From assembly GCA_050744225.1 (NCBI GenBank), contig JBOGGT010000134.1:5365-69364 (forward strand): a DNA stretch of 64,000 nt. The letters run 5' to 3'. The notes beneath the pieces are model-generated. The model worked only from the letters and a program-made list of their open reading frames with translations, ran no database searches and had not been told where the DNA came from. The translations under genes were made by a program, and so were the position numbers. Source of the DNA: JAVKSL01 sp050744225. GTDB taxonomy: Bacteria > Actinomycetota > Acidimicrobiia > Acidimicrobiales > JAJPHD01. Of this stretch, positions 41,498 to 49,836 are shown in pieces; within the stretch, counting starts at the first letter, position 1; every line of letters starts with the position of its first letter.

Positions 41498-41844
41498 GTG
41501 TATAGCGAGCTAGAGGAGCTCGCCGGCTCCGTGTTTGTCTGTCCAGTCGGCGAGCTCACCCAGCTCCACTCCGCTCGTTCCGCTGGCCATACGACCAACT
41601 CAAGGCGGACCTCCGCCTCAGCTTCGAAGAGGCCGTGCCCCCTCCAGGAATCTTTGAACTCGCCCTGCATCTGCAGCGCGATCTCGCCCATCACCACGGG
41701 ATGTGGCACAGGGTCCCAATCCCCGACCTGCTGATTGCAGAGACCGCGATCGCAAGAGGGCTCGGCTTGGTCCACGTTGATCGGGACTTCGATCGCATCG
41801 CCGAGGTACGACCGCTGGTGGTTCGACGCCTTGGGGCCAGGTAG
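41498..41844 (+). pseudogene. VapC-like PIN toxin, frameshifted and 5'-truncated
   Basis: One frame starts LEELAGSVFVCPVGELTQLHSARSA; after a single frameshift near 41580 the next frame continues YDQLKADLRLSFEEAV, ALHLQRDLAHHHGMWH, RVPIPDLLIAETAIARGLG and VHVDRDFDRIAEV. Together these match a PIN-domain VapC, but the first ~20 residues with the catalytic DTSVW-type Asp are missing. Restoring one base would join the halves. Confidence 0.75.
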
Positions 41845-41933
41845 GTGCGGAGCGGGGACCGGGTCAATCTCGGTGGCCGGCTTATTTGGCCGCCGGCCGG
41901 GCGTGCATTCAGGTAGTTCGGGCGGTGGACGCC

Positions 41934-41982
41934 GAACTGAGGAGTGCTACCCGCCCGGGTGACGGGTAGCGCTCCTCAGTTC
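41934..41982. repeat. Palindrome (20-bp arms) plus an extra half-copy
   Basis: Arms 41934-41953 and 41963-41982, one mismatch, 9-nt loop. A further ACTCCTCAGTTC copy follows near 41990. It lies inside a stretch of gene remnants. Confidence 0.8.
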
Positions 41983-42062
41983 AGGTAGAACTCCTCAGTT
42001 CCGTCACCCCATGCGCGGATAGGACGGCGGGACCGTGTGAGCCGGCCGAGCACCGTGCGCGT

Positions 42063-42315
42063 TCAGGGCCGGCGACCGGTGTAAGCAACCAGGCGGTCGA
42101 TCGCCGGCGCATCCTCGGGAACGACCACCGCCTCGACAAATGGTGGTCCGCCGGCTCGCAGGTGCTCCGGCATCTGCGCTACCACTGACTTGAACAGCTC
42201 GGTCCGCCCCTCGGGCGGAAGGGCCTGGCGGTAGGCGTCGATGGAAACTTCCAGCACCTCGCCGTCCCAGTCAGGTTGCTGGCCGGTCGCCTGCGCCAGG
42301 TCCCAGGTGTGGACG
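42063..42315 (-). pseudogene. C-terminal fragment of a TIGR03086-like (DinB/maleylpyruvate isomerase type) protein
   Basis: Reading leftward from about 42315 the frame gives APVHTWDLAQATGQQPDWDG, then EVLEVSIDAYRQALPPEGRT, and ends VVVPEDAPAIDRLVAYTGRRP. VHTWDLAxATGQ and PEDAPAxDRLxAxTGR are the end motifs of TIGR03086 proteins in the DinB/mycothiol-dependent isomerase superfamily. The N-terminal two-thirds with the metal site are absent. The break lies at the same place where the rightward WYL gene begins abruptly. Confidence 0.7.
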
Positions 42316-42331
42316 GGCGCGGGCGCTGTTC

Positions 42332-43045
42332 ATGGCGGCCGATATAGGGGCTGGGTCCGGCGCGCTAGAGGTCCGAGCCGCGCTGCGCAAGCTGCTCCGT
42401 GCACTACCCGAGCCCATGCGAGTCGAAGCAGAGGCGGCCCAGGGGGCTGTGGTGGTGGACCCCGCTGTGTGGGGACGCCGCTCCGCCCCAGCTCGGCCCA
42501 CGCCGCACCTCGACGTACTCCAACAAGCGGTTGTGTCCGGCGTGCAGGTCAGCCTCGACTACATCGCGGCCGACCGGACTCCCAGCAGTCGGGTAGTACA
42601 TCCTGTGGGCTTGGTGGCCAAAGGCCAGGTCTGGTACCTGGTGGCGTCCACCAGCGAGGGCTTGCGCAGCTTCCGGGTGGACCGCGTGGCCTCGGCGTCG
42701 CCGAACGGGGAACCCGTGGTGCGCCCCGAAGGATTCAACCTGCGCTCCACGTGGGAAGTGATAGTGGGCGAGGTAGAGGAGCGAAGGTCGGCATTCCGGG
42801 CGCGCGGGCTCCTCGACCCGACGTTTGTGGGGCTGTTCCGAGCCTTGCTCGGCACCCGGGTCAGCATCGGACCCCCCGCGGCCGACGGTCGGGTGGAGGT
42901 GGAGGTGGGCGGGCACGGGACGGATTCGCTGGCTGGCGAGCTGGCGGGGTTCGGAGCCGCCCTGGAGGTGATCGAGCCTGCCGAGGTCCGTGAGCGTCTA
43001 GCCCTCATCGGCACCGAGCTAATAGAGCGTTACGGTGTCCCGTAA
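42332..43045 (+). pseudogene. WYL-domain regulator lacking its N-terminal DNA-binding domain
   Basis: Sequence matches the middle and C-terminal parts of YafY-type WYL regulators: ALRKLLRALPEPMRVEAEAA, the WYL core VQVSLDYIAADRTPSSRVVHPVGLVAKGQVWYLVAS and SFRVDRVASA, and the C-terminal WCX-like extension. The ~90-residue N-terminal winged helix is missing; the frame upstream of the ATG is open without a start and ends in unrelated sequence. It may still be translated from ATG 42332 as a ligand-binding-only protein, but it looks like a truncated gene. Confidence 0.65.
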
Positions 43046-43067
43046 CTGTTGGTGAGCTTGTGTCGAG

Positions 43068-43304
43068 CTATTTGCGGAAGGCGTCCCTGACCTTTCCGCC
43101 AGCGTCCCTGACCTTTCCGCCAGCGTCCTTGACCTTTCCGCCAGCGTCCTTGACCTTCTCGACGGCCTGCTTGAGCTCCCCTCCGGTACGGTCGAGCGTC
43201 CCCTTGTCCTCGAGTGACTTATCGCCTGCGGCTCTGCCAACACCCTCCTTAGCGCGACCCTTCAAGACCTGTGCCTTGGCCTTGGCTTTTTCCGCGATAC
43301 CCAT
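43068..43304 (-). CDS. CsbD family stress protein (78 aa)
   Basis: Small, highly charged, probably largely disordered CsbD-like protein: GIAEKAKAKAQVLKGRAKEGVGRAAGDKSLEDKG is the family core. The C-terminal part is an in-frame repeat of KVKDAGG / KVRDAGG (21 bp per unit, about four copies), which is not part of normal CsbD. A strong AAGGAGG precedes the ATG. CsbD proteins are induced by general stress in other bacteria; no activity is known. Confidence 0.85.
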   Translation of the reverse strand: MGIAEKAKAKAQVLKGRAKEGVGRAAGDKSLEDKGTLDRTGGELKQAVEKVKDAGGKVKDAGGKVRDAGGKVRDAFRK

Positions 43305-43385
43305 GTGACCCCTCCTTCAACTAGTCGGCGCCGAAGCGTCTGCCAGGCCAAACCTACCCAGTCCGATCAACCCTCAAGCCCAGCC

Positions 43386-45725
43386 CTAATCAGACGCGGC
43401 CTCGAACAACGACAGTGCCGCCAGCCGGTCCATGGGTCTGTTGTCCTGGCCACAGTTGCGGTCATAGACGCAAGAGGGACATCCGTTCTTGCAGTGGCAG
43501 TCCCGCAGGAGCCCGGTGGTCAGACTCACGAGGCGCTCGAAGCTCTCGAATGCCCGCTCTGCGATCCCGATGCCGCCTGGGTAGGCGTCGTACACGAAGA
43601 TCGCCGCGCCGCCCACCCCTGCGTGGTGCGTGCTGGACATCCCCCCGGCATCGCCCCGATCGCACATCGCCAGCAGAGGCAGCATGTGGACCAGGGCGTG
43701 TTCCGCGGCGTGCAGCCCGCCTGCAAAGTCCCGACCGGGCGCAGCGGAACCCGGCCGAACAGCGGGGTCCGTCGGTTCTGCCGGGTCCGTCGGTGAAGCC
43801 AGGTACGTCGGTGCTGCCAGGTACGTGGGTGCTGCCGCAGACCTGATTTCGGCCGCTGTCTCGGGTGCAAAGGAGAGCCAGAGCGCCACCGTGTCCATCT
43901 CCACCGGCGGAAGGTCCAGCGCATGGGTACCCAGCGTGCGGTCTCGCAACTTGAGCCGGAAGGCATAGAAGCGCTGGCTCGTCCTCACCTCCCCAAGGCA
44001 CAGCGTTGCCCGTCCGACCGATCGACGCCGACGTTCGGCGAGCACCTGGATCGAGGTGCTCCCGAGCACCTCGGTGTGGTTATCGCTGCGCTCAACGCCC
44101 ACCTCGGCCACCCCAGCATCCAGGTCCAAGGCCGCTACCCGGTAGCTGCTCCCCCGGTGCAAGATGATGGCTCCGGGGTAGGCCGAGGCCAGCGCCCGCC
44201 CGGTAGACATGGTCTCCAACAGGCGTTCTCCGCAGCGGACCTGCACCGAGCTGTCCTCCACCGCATCCAGGCGGACCTTCCCGGCCGGGCGGAAGGTCCC
44301 GTGAAACGCCCAGCCCATAGGGGTCTGCACCAACAGGCCCTCGTCGGATAGGAGCTGCACCGCCGCGGACATCCCCGACCCAAAGTGGTCCTCGTCTCTG
44401 TCGCAGAGCGGCAGCTCGGCGGCTGCACACATGACCTGGCCGGACAGGATGTAAGGGTTGCGCAGGTCCACCACCGCCTGCTCGTGCGGCTTGGCGAACA
44501 GCTCGCCAGGATGGGTCACCAGGTATTGGTCGAGCGGGTCTTCAAAAGCCGCGAGCACGGCTACCGAGGCGGCCCGGACTCGCCCGGCACGGCCGGCCTG
44601 CTGCCACATGGAGCAGATCGTGCCAGGATAGCCAGCCATGACCACGGCCTCCAGTTGACCGATATCGATCCCCAACTCCAGAGCACTGGTCGCAGCGACG
44701 CCGGCCAGGGCGCCCCGCCGCAGATCGTCTTCGATCTGGCGACGATCCGCCGGCTGGTATCCAGCCCGGTAGGCAACAATGGGCTGAGCCGGGGCCGCCT
44801 CGGCTGCCCAGCGTGCCACCAGCTCGGCCATACGCCGCGAGACGGTGAAACATATCGCCTGATGGCCTTCACGGACGAAATGGGCCAGCAGGTCGGCCGC
44901 CTGGAGGTGTGCTGAGCGGTCCGGGTTTGCAACGGGGTTCCAGCAGACAAGGTCCTTGGGGCCCCTCGGGGACCCGTCGCGGTCGATGACCTGGTGCTCC
45001 CGGCCCACCAGGGCGTGCGCGTGCTCTGCCGGGTTGGCGATGGTTCCCGAAGCCAGGATGAATCGGGGTTCTGCGCCGTAGTGGGCGGCGATCCGACGAA
45101 GGCGTCTCAGCACCATGGCCACGTTGGATCCGAGCACACCGCGATACCAGTGGGCTTCGTCGACCACCACCAGGGCCAGCCCGGACAGGAAGCGCTCCCA
45201 CAGGTGGTGGCTCGGTAGGTACTCGTGAAGGCCGAACGGGTTGGTTATCACCAGCCTCGCCTTAGCCCGGATGCGCGCCCTGCTGGACTGGGGAGTATCG
45301 CCGTCGTAGACCCCCGCCGCCGTACGGATGCCGGTGGCATCCTCCAGCTCTGAGAGCACGGCCAGCTGATCGTTGGCCAGCGCCTTCATCGGATACAGGT
45401 ACAGGGCGGTCGCGTTGGGATGGTTGTCCAGCCGCTCCAGGACCGACAGGTTGAATGCGAGAGTCTTGCCCGACGCGGTAGCGGTGGTGAGAATCACGTT
45501 TTGCCCGACGCGCACCGCCTCGATGGTCTCTGCCTGGTGTGACCAGAGTCGGAGCCCTCGTTCGGACAGGTAAGACTCCAGCGCATCGGGAAGGGGCGTT
45601 TGCAAGGAGCCCTCCTTCGCTGGCCGAGCCGGCAAGTGCTCTACATGGGTGATCTGACCCCGGTATCCCGGCATACCCCGCATACCGTCAACCAGGTTCT
45701 CGCTGGTCTTAACGGTTGACGACAT
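43386..45725 (-). CDS. MrfA/YprA-like DEAD/DEAH helicase with DUF1998 C-terminus (779 aa)
   Basis: Superfamily 2 helicase: Q-region LRLWSHQAETIEAVRVGQNV, Walker A TATASGKT (81-88), DEAH box in ALVVVDEAHWY, RRIAAHYGAEPRFILASGT, and in the second core SVAATSALELGIDIGQLEAVVMAGYPG and QQAGRAGR. The C-terminal DUF1998 region ends with the cysteine cluster CHCKNGCPSCVYDRNCG (Cys 743-759), a zinc site as in Bacillus MrfA, which with MrfB repairs mitomycin C lesions. Tandem APTYL / EPTDP pentapeptides (15-bp units) sit near residues 680-700. The ATG overlaps the MrfB-like gene by 17 nt. Last of four coupled genes. Confidence 0.88.
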   Translation of the reverse strand: MSSTVKTSENLVDGMRGMPGYRGQITHVEHLPARPAKEGSLQTPLPDALESYLSERGLRLWSHQAETIEAVRVGQNVILTTATASGKTLAFNLSVLERLDNHPNATALYLYPMKALANDQLAVLSELEDATGIRTAAGVYDGDTPQSSRARIRAKARLVITNPFGLHEYLPSHHLWERFLSGLALVVVDEAHWYRGVLGSNVAMVLRRLRRIAAHYGAEPRFILASGTIANPAEHAHALVGREHQVIDRDGSPRGPKDLVCWNPVANPDRSAHLQAADLLAHFVREGHQAICFTVSRRMAELVARWAAEAAPAQPIVAYRAGYQPADRRQIEDDLRRGALAGVAATSALELGIDIGQLEAVVMAGYPGTICSMWQQAGRAGRVRAASVAVLAAFEDPLDQYLVTHPGELFAKPHEQAVVDLRNPYILSGQVMCAAAELPLCDRDEDHFGSGMSAAVQLLSDEGLLVQTPMGWAFHGTFRPAGKVRLDAVEDSSVQVRCGERLLETMSTGRALASAYPGAIILHRGSSYRVAALDLDAGVAEVGVERSDNHTEVLGSTSIQVLAERRRRSVGRATLCLGEVRTSQRFYAFRLKLRDRTLGTHALDLPPVEMDTVALWLSFAPETAAEIRSAAAPTYLAAPTYLASPTDPAEPTDPAVRPGSAAPGRDFAGGLHAAEHALVHMLPLLAMCDRGDAGGMSSTHHAGVGGAAIFVYDAYPGGIGIAERAFESFERLVSLTTGLLRDCHCKNGCPSCVYDRNCGQDNRPMDRLAALSLFEAASD

Positions 45726-46941
45726 GATCCCGGGCTCGAACAGGGTGCGACGCCGGCACCGGAACGGCCGGGGCTGGGGCGTCCAGGGACGGGACGGCCG
45801 GGGCCGGGGCCGGGACGGCTGCGGACAGGAGGCAAAGCAGTCGGGCGACGGCTACCAGGTCGGCGCGATTGTGTTCGATGATCGGGACGAGCGGACCGAT
45901 GTTCCGGCTCCGCTCGTACTCTCGATAGAAGTGGGGAACAGCCTCACCCGGAAGGTCATCGAGGTCCCGCGGGGTCCCCAAGACGTGAGCCTCGACCGTA
46001 CCCAGCCGGCAGTCCTCCAAGCCCGTACCGGCGGCGGGAGCCGAATCCGCCGAGATCAGCGACGATGGTCGATACAGGCGCCTGACGGGCGGCAACAGGT
46101 CCAGGTGGTAGCGAACGGGTAGCTTGCCCAGTCCAAAGTACGCGCTGCGTTGCGCAAGCCATGGCGCGTCGGCGCTGCGGCCGTTGTAGGTCACCAAGCC
46201 TTCGCACTCCCTCAGGACCCCCATTGCCAAGTGGAGCGCCGCGGGCTCCTCGCTCCCGGCCCGGGCCAAGTACTGGTGAAGCTCCAGGCAGGTGCCGACC
46301 AGACGGGCAAAGCCGAACAGGATCATGGACGACCCCCATAGTCCGAGGGTCTCCAGGTCCACGATGACCAAGCCACCGGGCGCTATCAGGCCAGCCAGGG
46401 CCACGCCAGGGTGGTGGCCGAGAGGCCCCAGGCAATGGCGGATGTGGTCGTGGAGCACCCCCAGGTCCCGCCGTTCCCAACGTTCGACCAGCCACGACGC
46501 TGAGCCTCCGAAGCGATGATGGTCCACCAGGTCGGTGATCCGACCCACCCCCCCGGCCCTCAGCGCCTCAGAAGTCACCGGACCGACGCCGCAAACCAGC
46601 CGAAGCTCGCCGAGCACCGCATCCTCCGCCGCTGCCGGCGACGCCAGGCTAAACCCAAAGGGCTGCACGAGCTGCACCAGGTGCAAGCACGGCCCGTAGG
46701 GGGTCTGGGCCTCCGATACCTCATATAGGTCATCCAACGCGACCCCGGCAAAGCGACGGCAGAGCCTGGCCGCCAGCCGCCACCGGTTGAAGCCCTGGCC
46801 TCGGTGGTCCTCGCCTCGGTGGTCCTCGCCTCGGTGGTCCTGGCCTCCGTGGTCCTGGCCTCGGTGGTCCTCGCCTCGGTGGTCCTGGCCTCGGTGGTCC
46901 TCGCCCCATTGGGCGGCTGCAGGTCGCTCAGCCGCGTTCAT
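45709..46941 (-). CDS. MrfB/YprB-like RNase H-fold exonuclease (410 aa)
   Basis: DEDD-type 3'-5' exonuclease domain (YprB/RNase_H_2) in the C-terminal half: LVIVDLETLGLWGSSMILFGFAR with Asp195 and Glu197, a middle GLVTYNGRSADAPWLAQRS with the third acid, and VPIIEHNRADLVAVARLLCLL with the His/Asp pair; CRLGTVEAHVLGTPRDLDDLPGE is the linker typical of MrfB. The N-terminal half has a helix-hairpin-helix-like part (GVGPVTSEALRAGGVGRI). Residues 14-50 are a DHRGQ/DHRGE pentapeptide repeated about eight times in 15-bp units. Start ATG 46941, ATGA overlap with the upstream gene. Confidence 0.85.
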   Translation of the reverse strand: MNAAERPAAAQWGEDHRGQDHRGEDHRGQDHGGQDHRGEDHRGEDHRGQGFNRWRLAARLCRRFAGVALDDLYEVSEAQTPYGPCLHLVQLVQPFGFSLASPAAAEDAVLGELRLVCGVGPVTSEALRAGGVGRITDLVDHHRFGGSASWLVERWERRDLGVLHDHIRHCLGPLGHHPGVALAGLIAPGGLVIVDLETLGLWGSSMILFGFARLVGTCLELHQYLARAGSEEPAALHLAMGVLRECEGLVTYNGRSADAPWLAQRSAYFGLGKLPVRYHLDLLPPVRRLYRPSSLISADSAPAAGTGLEDCRLGTVEAHVLGTPRDLDDLPGEAVPHFYREYERSRNIGPLVPIIEHNRADLVAVARLLCLLSAAVPAPAPAVPSLDAPAPAVPVPASHPVRARDHVVNR

Positions 46942-47867
46942 GCGGCCGCCACCGGGATGCCACCAACGAACCGAGGTTGGGCCGCCATCCAGGCGATCCC
47001 CGAGTTGCACTGACTCCGGCAGACGCAGGTCCAACAATACTCACCGGGGATCTCCGCAACCTGCGAGCCATCCTCCATGCCCGCCAGCGCGATCGCAACC
47101 TCCACAACCAGGTCACTCGCGGCTTCCAGGGTCTGGACATCCACGTCCTTAGCCAAGACCGTTCCCGAGGACGCCTCGACCCACACCGTCCGGAGTGGAA
47201 CAAATCCTCGAAATAGTGCGAATGCGAGCACGTCCAGGCCCTGGACTCCGTCGTTAGGCCGCCCCAGACTGACCAGTACCGCCTCATCGGGCCTCCGTCC
47301 AGCTGGTCGGATGACCGAGTCCAGCCGGCCCTTGATCACCACCGGACCCCCATAGCCCAAAGGCCGAGCCCAGACGGGACGCTCCACCAGATGGGCCAAC
47401 GCGAGCTCTGGCCAAGGAACCGCCACCCACCAGCGCGCCACCCAGGTGGCAACGGCTGCAACTGTCGCTGCTCGCGTCGGACCGTCTTGGGTGGCCAACC
47501 ACCTGCCCAGAGAGCGACTCTCGCTGATCGCATCCTCGATCGCCACCGCAACGGTATCCAGCACCCTGAACGAAGGGGCGGGCAGCTGCCTGAGGGCAGC
47601 GAGCCCCAGAGTACGGGTGGCGAACTGAACGGTCCACTCAAACGGTTGACGTACTCCGCTGGCCGGACACGCCGCCACGCCGAGGCAGTAGCGGTCCACC
47701 ACTACCTCGACCCCAGGTCCCAGGCTGGCCACAACCGGTAAGAGACGCGCCGCCAGCCGGCTCCTCAAGGCCGCCACCGCCCCGTGCGTCAGGACAGGCC
47801 CGGTTGGCAGGCAGTCGAGGACCGCGGCGCGGACCTCCTCCTGGTGGGCAGGTAGCTCAGCGCGCAT
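46938..47867 (-). CDS. Degenerate PD-(D/E)XK-like protein with cysteine cluster (309 aa)
   Basis: Third gene of the operon. It looks like a sequence relative of the Cas4/AddB-type nuclease encoded next to it: VVIKGRLDSVI keeps the GRxD strand (Asp183), but the following strand reads VLVSLGRP where an active enzyme would have DxK, so the catalytic Lys is missing. Cysteines remain at 61 (with 67) and in YCWTCVCRSQC (278, 281, 283, 287), enough for an Fe-S or zinc site. It probably acts as a structural partner of the active nuclease; this is inference. ATG 47867 follows AAGGAG and overlaps the upstream stop by 11 nt. Confidence 0.6.
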   Translation of the reverse strand: MRAELPAHQEEVRAAVLDCLPTGPVLTHGAVAALRSRLAARLLPVVASLGPGVEVVVDRYCLGVAACPASGVRQPFEWTVQFATRTLGLAALRQLPAPSFRVLDTVAVAIEDAISESRSLGRWLATQDGPTRAATVAAVATWVARWWVAVPWPELALAHLVERPVWARPLGYGGPVVIKGRLDSVIRPAGRRPDEAVLVSLGRPNDGVQGLDVLAFALFRGFVPLRTVWVEASSGTVLAKDVDVQTLEAASDLVVEVAIALAGMEDGSQVAEIPGEYCWTCVCRSQCNSGIAWMAAQPRFVGGIPVAAA

Positions 47868-48954
47868 CGGGCTCCTTGTCCTCAAGGTCCACCGGGCCAA
47901 TCAGGTCACCGCGCTCGAAGCTGAAGCGGCGCCCTGGCACGCAGGATGCAATCGCCGGGCACCACGGGCAGAGAGGGTTGGGGTTCGCATGGGCCACACC
48001 GCCGTGGGCCAACCGCGCCAGCGAGGCCAGCCCCTGAGCAATGCGCGCACTCGCCTGCGCCATAAGCTCCGCTGTGACCACGTCCAGCTCCAGCTCGCCG
48101 TCGCGCAGGTAGTAGGTCCCGACCTGGAAAGGGGGCGCCCGATGCCTGAGCGTCTCCAGAACTGCATACCAGCCCGCGTCGGCGCGATCCTCCTGGCGGC
48201 GCCGGCCGCTTTTCACATCGACGAGGGTCGCCCCAGCCACGCCCGCCCCAGCCAAGCCGGCCCCAGCCAAGCCGGCCCCAGCCACGCCCGCCCCAGCCAC
48301 GAGTGGTGTGGCTCGACCCAGCACCAGGTCAACCCGTCCGGTCAGCACCACATGCCCTCCGGAAAGCTCCGCCCGCAAGGGCTCCTGCAACCGGACCAGC
48401 GCGCTGGAAGGCAAGACCGGCCATGCCTCAAGCGCACCCCGGCAGGACTCCACGATGGACGCCGCTTCCGCCTGCTGTTCTGAGGACAGGCCAGCCCAAT
48501 CGAAACCCAAGCGCTCCTGGCCAGCCGCGGTGGCGGCCGCGAGCGCGTAGGTCACGAGGTCCCACCCGGGCGTGCCTACGGTCACAGGTCCAAGCGGACT
48601 GGCGGTAGTCACCGACCTGAGCGGGTGGCCGACGGCGACCAAGCCGAAGAGCAGGTCGGCCAAGCGACCCGCCACCAGTGCGGAAGTCGGCGGGTCCGAA
48701 GCGTCCAGGCAGGCAACGAGGTGGCGCTCACACGTCAGGACCTGGCGCAACCGGGTCTTGGTGACCCGCAGAGGCGACCCTCCATCGGGCCATCGGGGCC
48801 ATGCCCCCACTGCCTCCTCCAGCTCCGCTCGGATGCGAGCCGCCGCAAACTCGTCAATCGTCGGCCGGATCTGGCCCACCCCTCTCAGCGATTCAAGCAA
48901 GGTCTGTGATTTCGGGGATCCCACAGCTCCAAGTATGGCCTGAAGCTGTGACAA
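47857..48954 (-). CDS. Cas4/AddB-like Fe-S PD-(D/E)XK nuclease (about 365 aa)
   Basis: First gene of the operon. RecB-family nuclease core: HVVLTGRVDLVLG (Asp209) and ATLVDVKSGRRRQ (Asp246, Lys248), then a helix with conserved polar residues. One cysteine far upstream (Cys75 in LTCERHLV) and three near the end (CPWCPAIASC: 329, 332, 338) have the C...CxxCx5C arrangement of the 4Fe-4S cluster in Cas4 and AddB. An AGAGV/AGAGL pentapeptide (15-bp units) lies between the two catalytic strands (about 219-243). The start is uncertain: TTG 48954 is chosen; upstream in-frame codons up to ATG 49035 run through a palindrome and overlap the divergent gene's start. Confidence 0.8.
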   Translation of the reverse strand: MSQLQAILGAVGSPKSQTLLESLRGVGQIRPTIDEFAAARIRAELEEAVGAWPRWPDGGSPLRVTKTRLRQVLTCERHLVACLDASDPPTSALVAGRLADLLFGLVAVGHPLRSVTTASPLGPVTVGTPGWDLVTYALAAATAAGQERLGFDWAGLSSEQQAEAASIVESCRGALEAWPVLPSSALVRLQEPLRAELSGGHVVLTGRVDLVLGRATPLVAGAGVAGAGLAGAGLAGAGVAGATLVDVKSGRRRQEDRADAGWYAVLETLRHRAPPFQVGTYYLRDGELELDVVTAELMAQASARIAQGLASLARLAHGGVAHANPNPLCPWCPAIASCVPGRRFSFERGDLIGPVDLEDKEPDAR

Positions 48955-48967
48955 CCCGGTCCCGACA

Positions 48968-49020
48968 AGGGGGTGGGGAAGGTAAAGCGCGTATAACACT
49001 GCCAACCTTCCCCACCCCCT
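48968..49020. repeat. Palindrome (16-bp perfect arms) between divergent genes
   Basis: Arms 48968-48983 and 49005-49020, no mismatch, 21-nt loop containing GTATAAC. It lies between the nuclease operon start and the MOSC gene, so it cannot be a simple terminator; it may overlap promoters. Confidence 0.8.
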
Positions 49021-49033
49021 AGCCTCGCAAGTC

Positions 49034-49696
49034 ATGGCAGCCCCGAGGGTGGTCTCGGTCAACGTCGGGGGTCCGGCCGAGTTGAACTGGCATGGCAGGG
49101 TAGTCCGCTCCAGTATCTGGAAGCACCCGGTGGCCGGCCCAGTACAAGCGACTGGCATCAACCTGGCCGGCGACAGCCAGGCCGACCGCAAGGTGCACGG
49201 CGGCCCGGACAAGGCAATCTATGCGTACGCGACCGAGGACTACGCCTGGTGGCAGGAACAGCTCGGGAAGGAGCTGGAGCTGGCTAGTTTTGGCGAGAAC
49301 CTGACCACCGGCGGGATTGACCTCACCGAAGCACTGATCGGCGAGCGCTGGAGGGTCGGCACCTGCGTGCTCGAGGTGGCGCAGCACCGAACGCCTTGTT
49401 ACAAGCTGGGCATCCGCCTCGGCGACGACACCATCCCCGACCGGTTCCTCCAGGCGGGGCGCCCCGGGGCCTACCTGCGCATCGCCGAGGAAGGCAAGCT
49501 CAGCGCGGGCGAGGACATCGAGGTGATCTACCGCCCGAAGAACAGTCTCAGCGTGGGGGCAGTGGCGACCATCATCGCCTCAGCGCCCGAGCGCGCAGCG
49601 GAGCTGCTGGAGATCCCTGCGCTGGCAGCTTCGCGCCAGGCCTGGGCGCGAAGCACGCTCGCCCGCATGGGACTCACCCTCGAAGGCGCCAGTTGA
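49034..49696 (+). CDS. MOSC-domain protein, YiiM-like (220 aa)
   Basis: YiiM-type MOSC protein: VVSVNVGGPAELNWHGRVV, GDSQADRKVHGGPDKAIYAYA, FGENLTTGGIDLTEALIGE, and the active-site Cys in HRTPCYKLGIRLGD. A C-terminal three-helix extension follows. Family members carry molybdenum cofactor and reduce N-hydroxylated compounds. TAGCCT ends 8 nt before the ATG, so the mRNA is probably leaderless. Divergent from the nuclease operon; no link is implied. Confidence 0.88.
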   Translation: MAAPRVVSVNVGGPAELNWHGRVVRSSIWKHPVAGPVQATGINLAGDSQADRKVHGGPDKAIYAYATEDYAWWQEQLGKELELASFGENLTTGGIDLTEALIGERWRVGTCVLEVAQHRTPCYKLGIRLGDDTIPDRFLQAGRPGAYLRIAEEGKLSAGEDIEVIYRPKNSLSVGAVATIIASAPERAAELLEIPALAASRQAWARSTLARMGLTLEGAS

Positions 49697-49701
49697 CGGG
49701 A

Positions 49702-49836
49702 CCGGGCGCCGGGCTCAGGCGGGCGCCGGGCTCAGGCAGGCGCCGGACTCAGGCCGGGCGCCGGACTCAGGCCGGGCGCCGGACTCAGGCGGGCGCCGGA
49801 CTCAGGCCGGGCGCCGGACTCAGGCAGGCGCCGAGG
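49702..49836. repeat. 17-18-bp tandem repeat, about eight copies
   Basis: Units like GGGCGCCGGACTCAGGC without spacers, after the MOSC gene. The right end encodes the last residues of the convergent small gene, so the array has grown into its 3' end. Confidence 0.9.

Noticed and set aside
47857..49212. Long version of the Fe-S nuclease with a start at 49212
   Set aside because: The extra codons run through the MOSC gene start and a palindrome, and lack protein-like composition.
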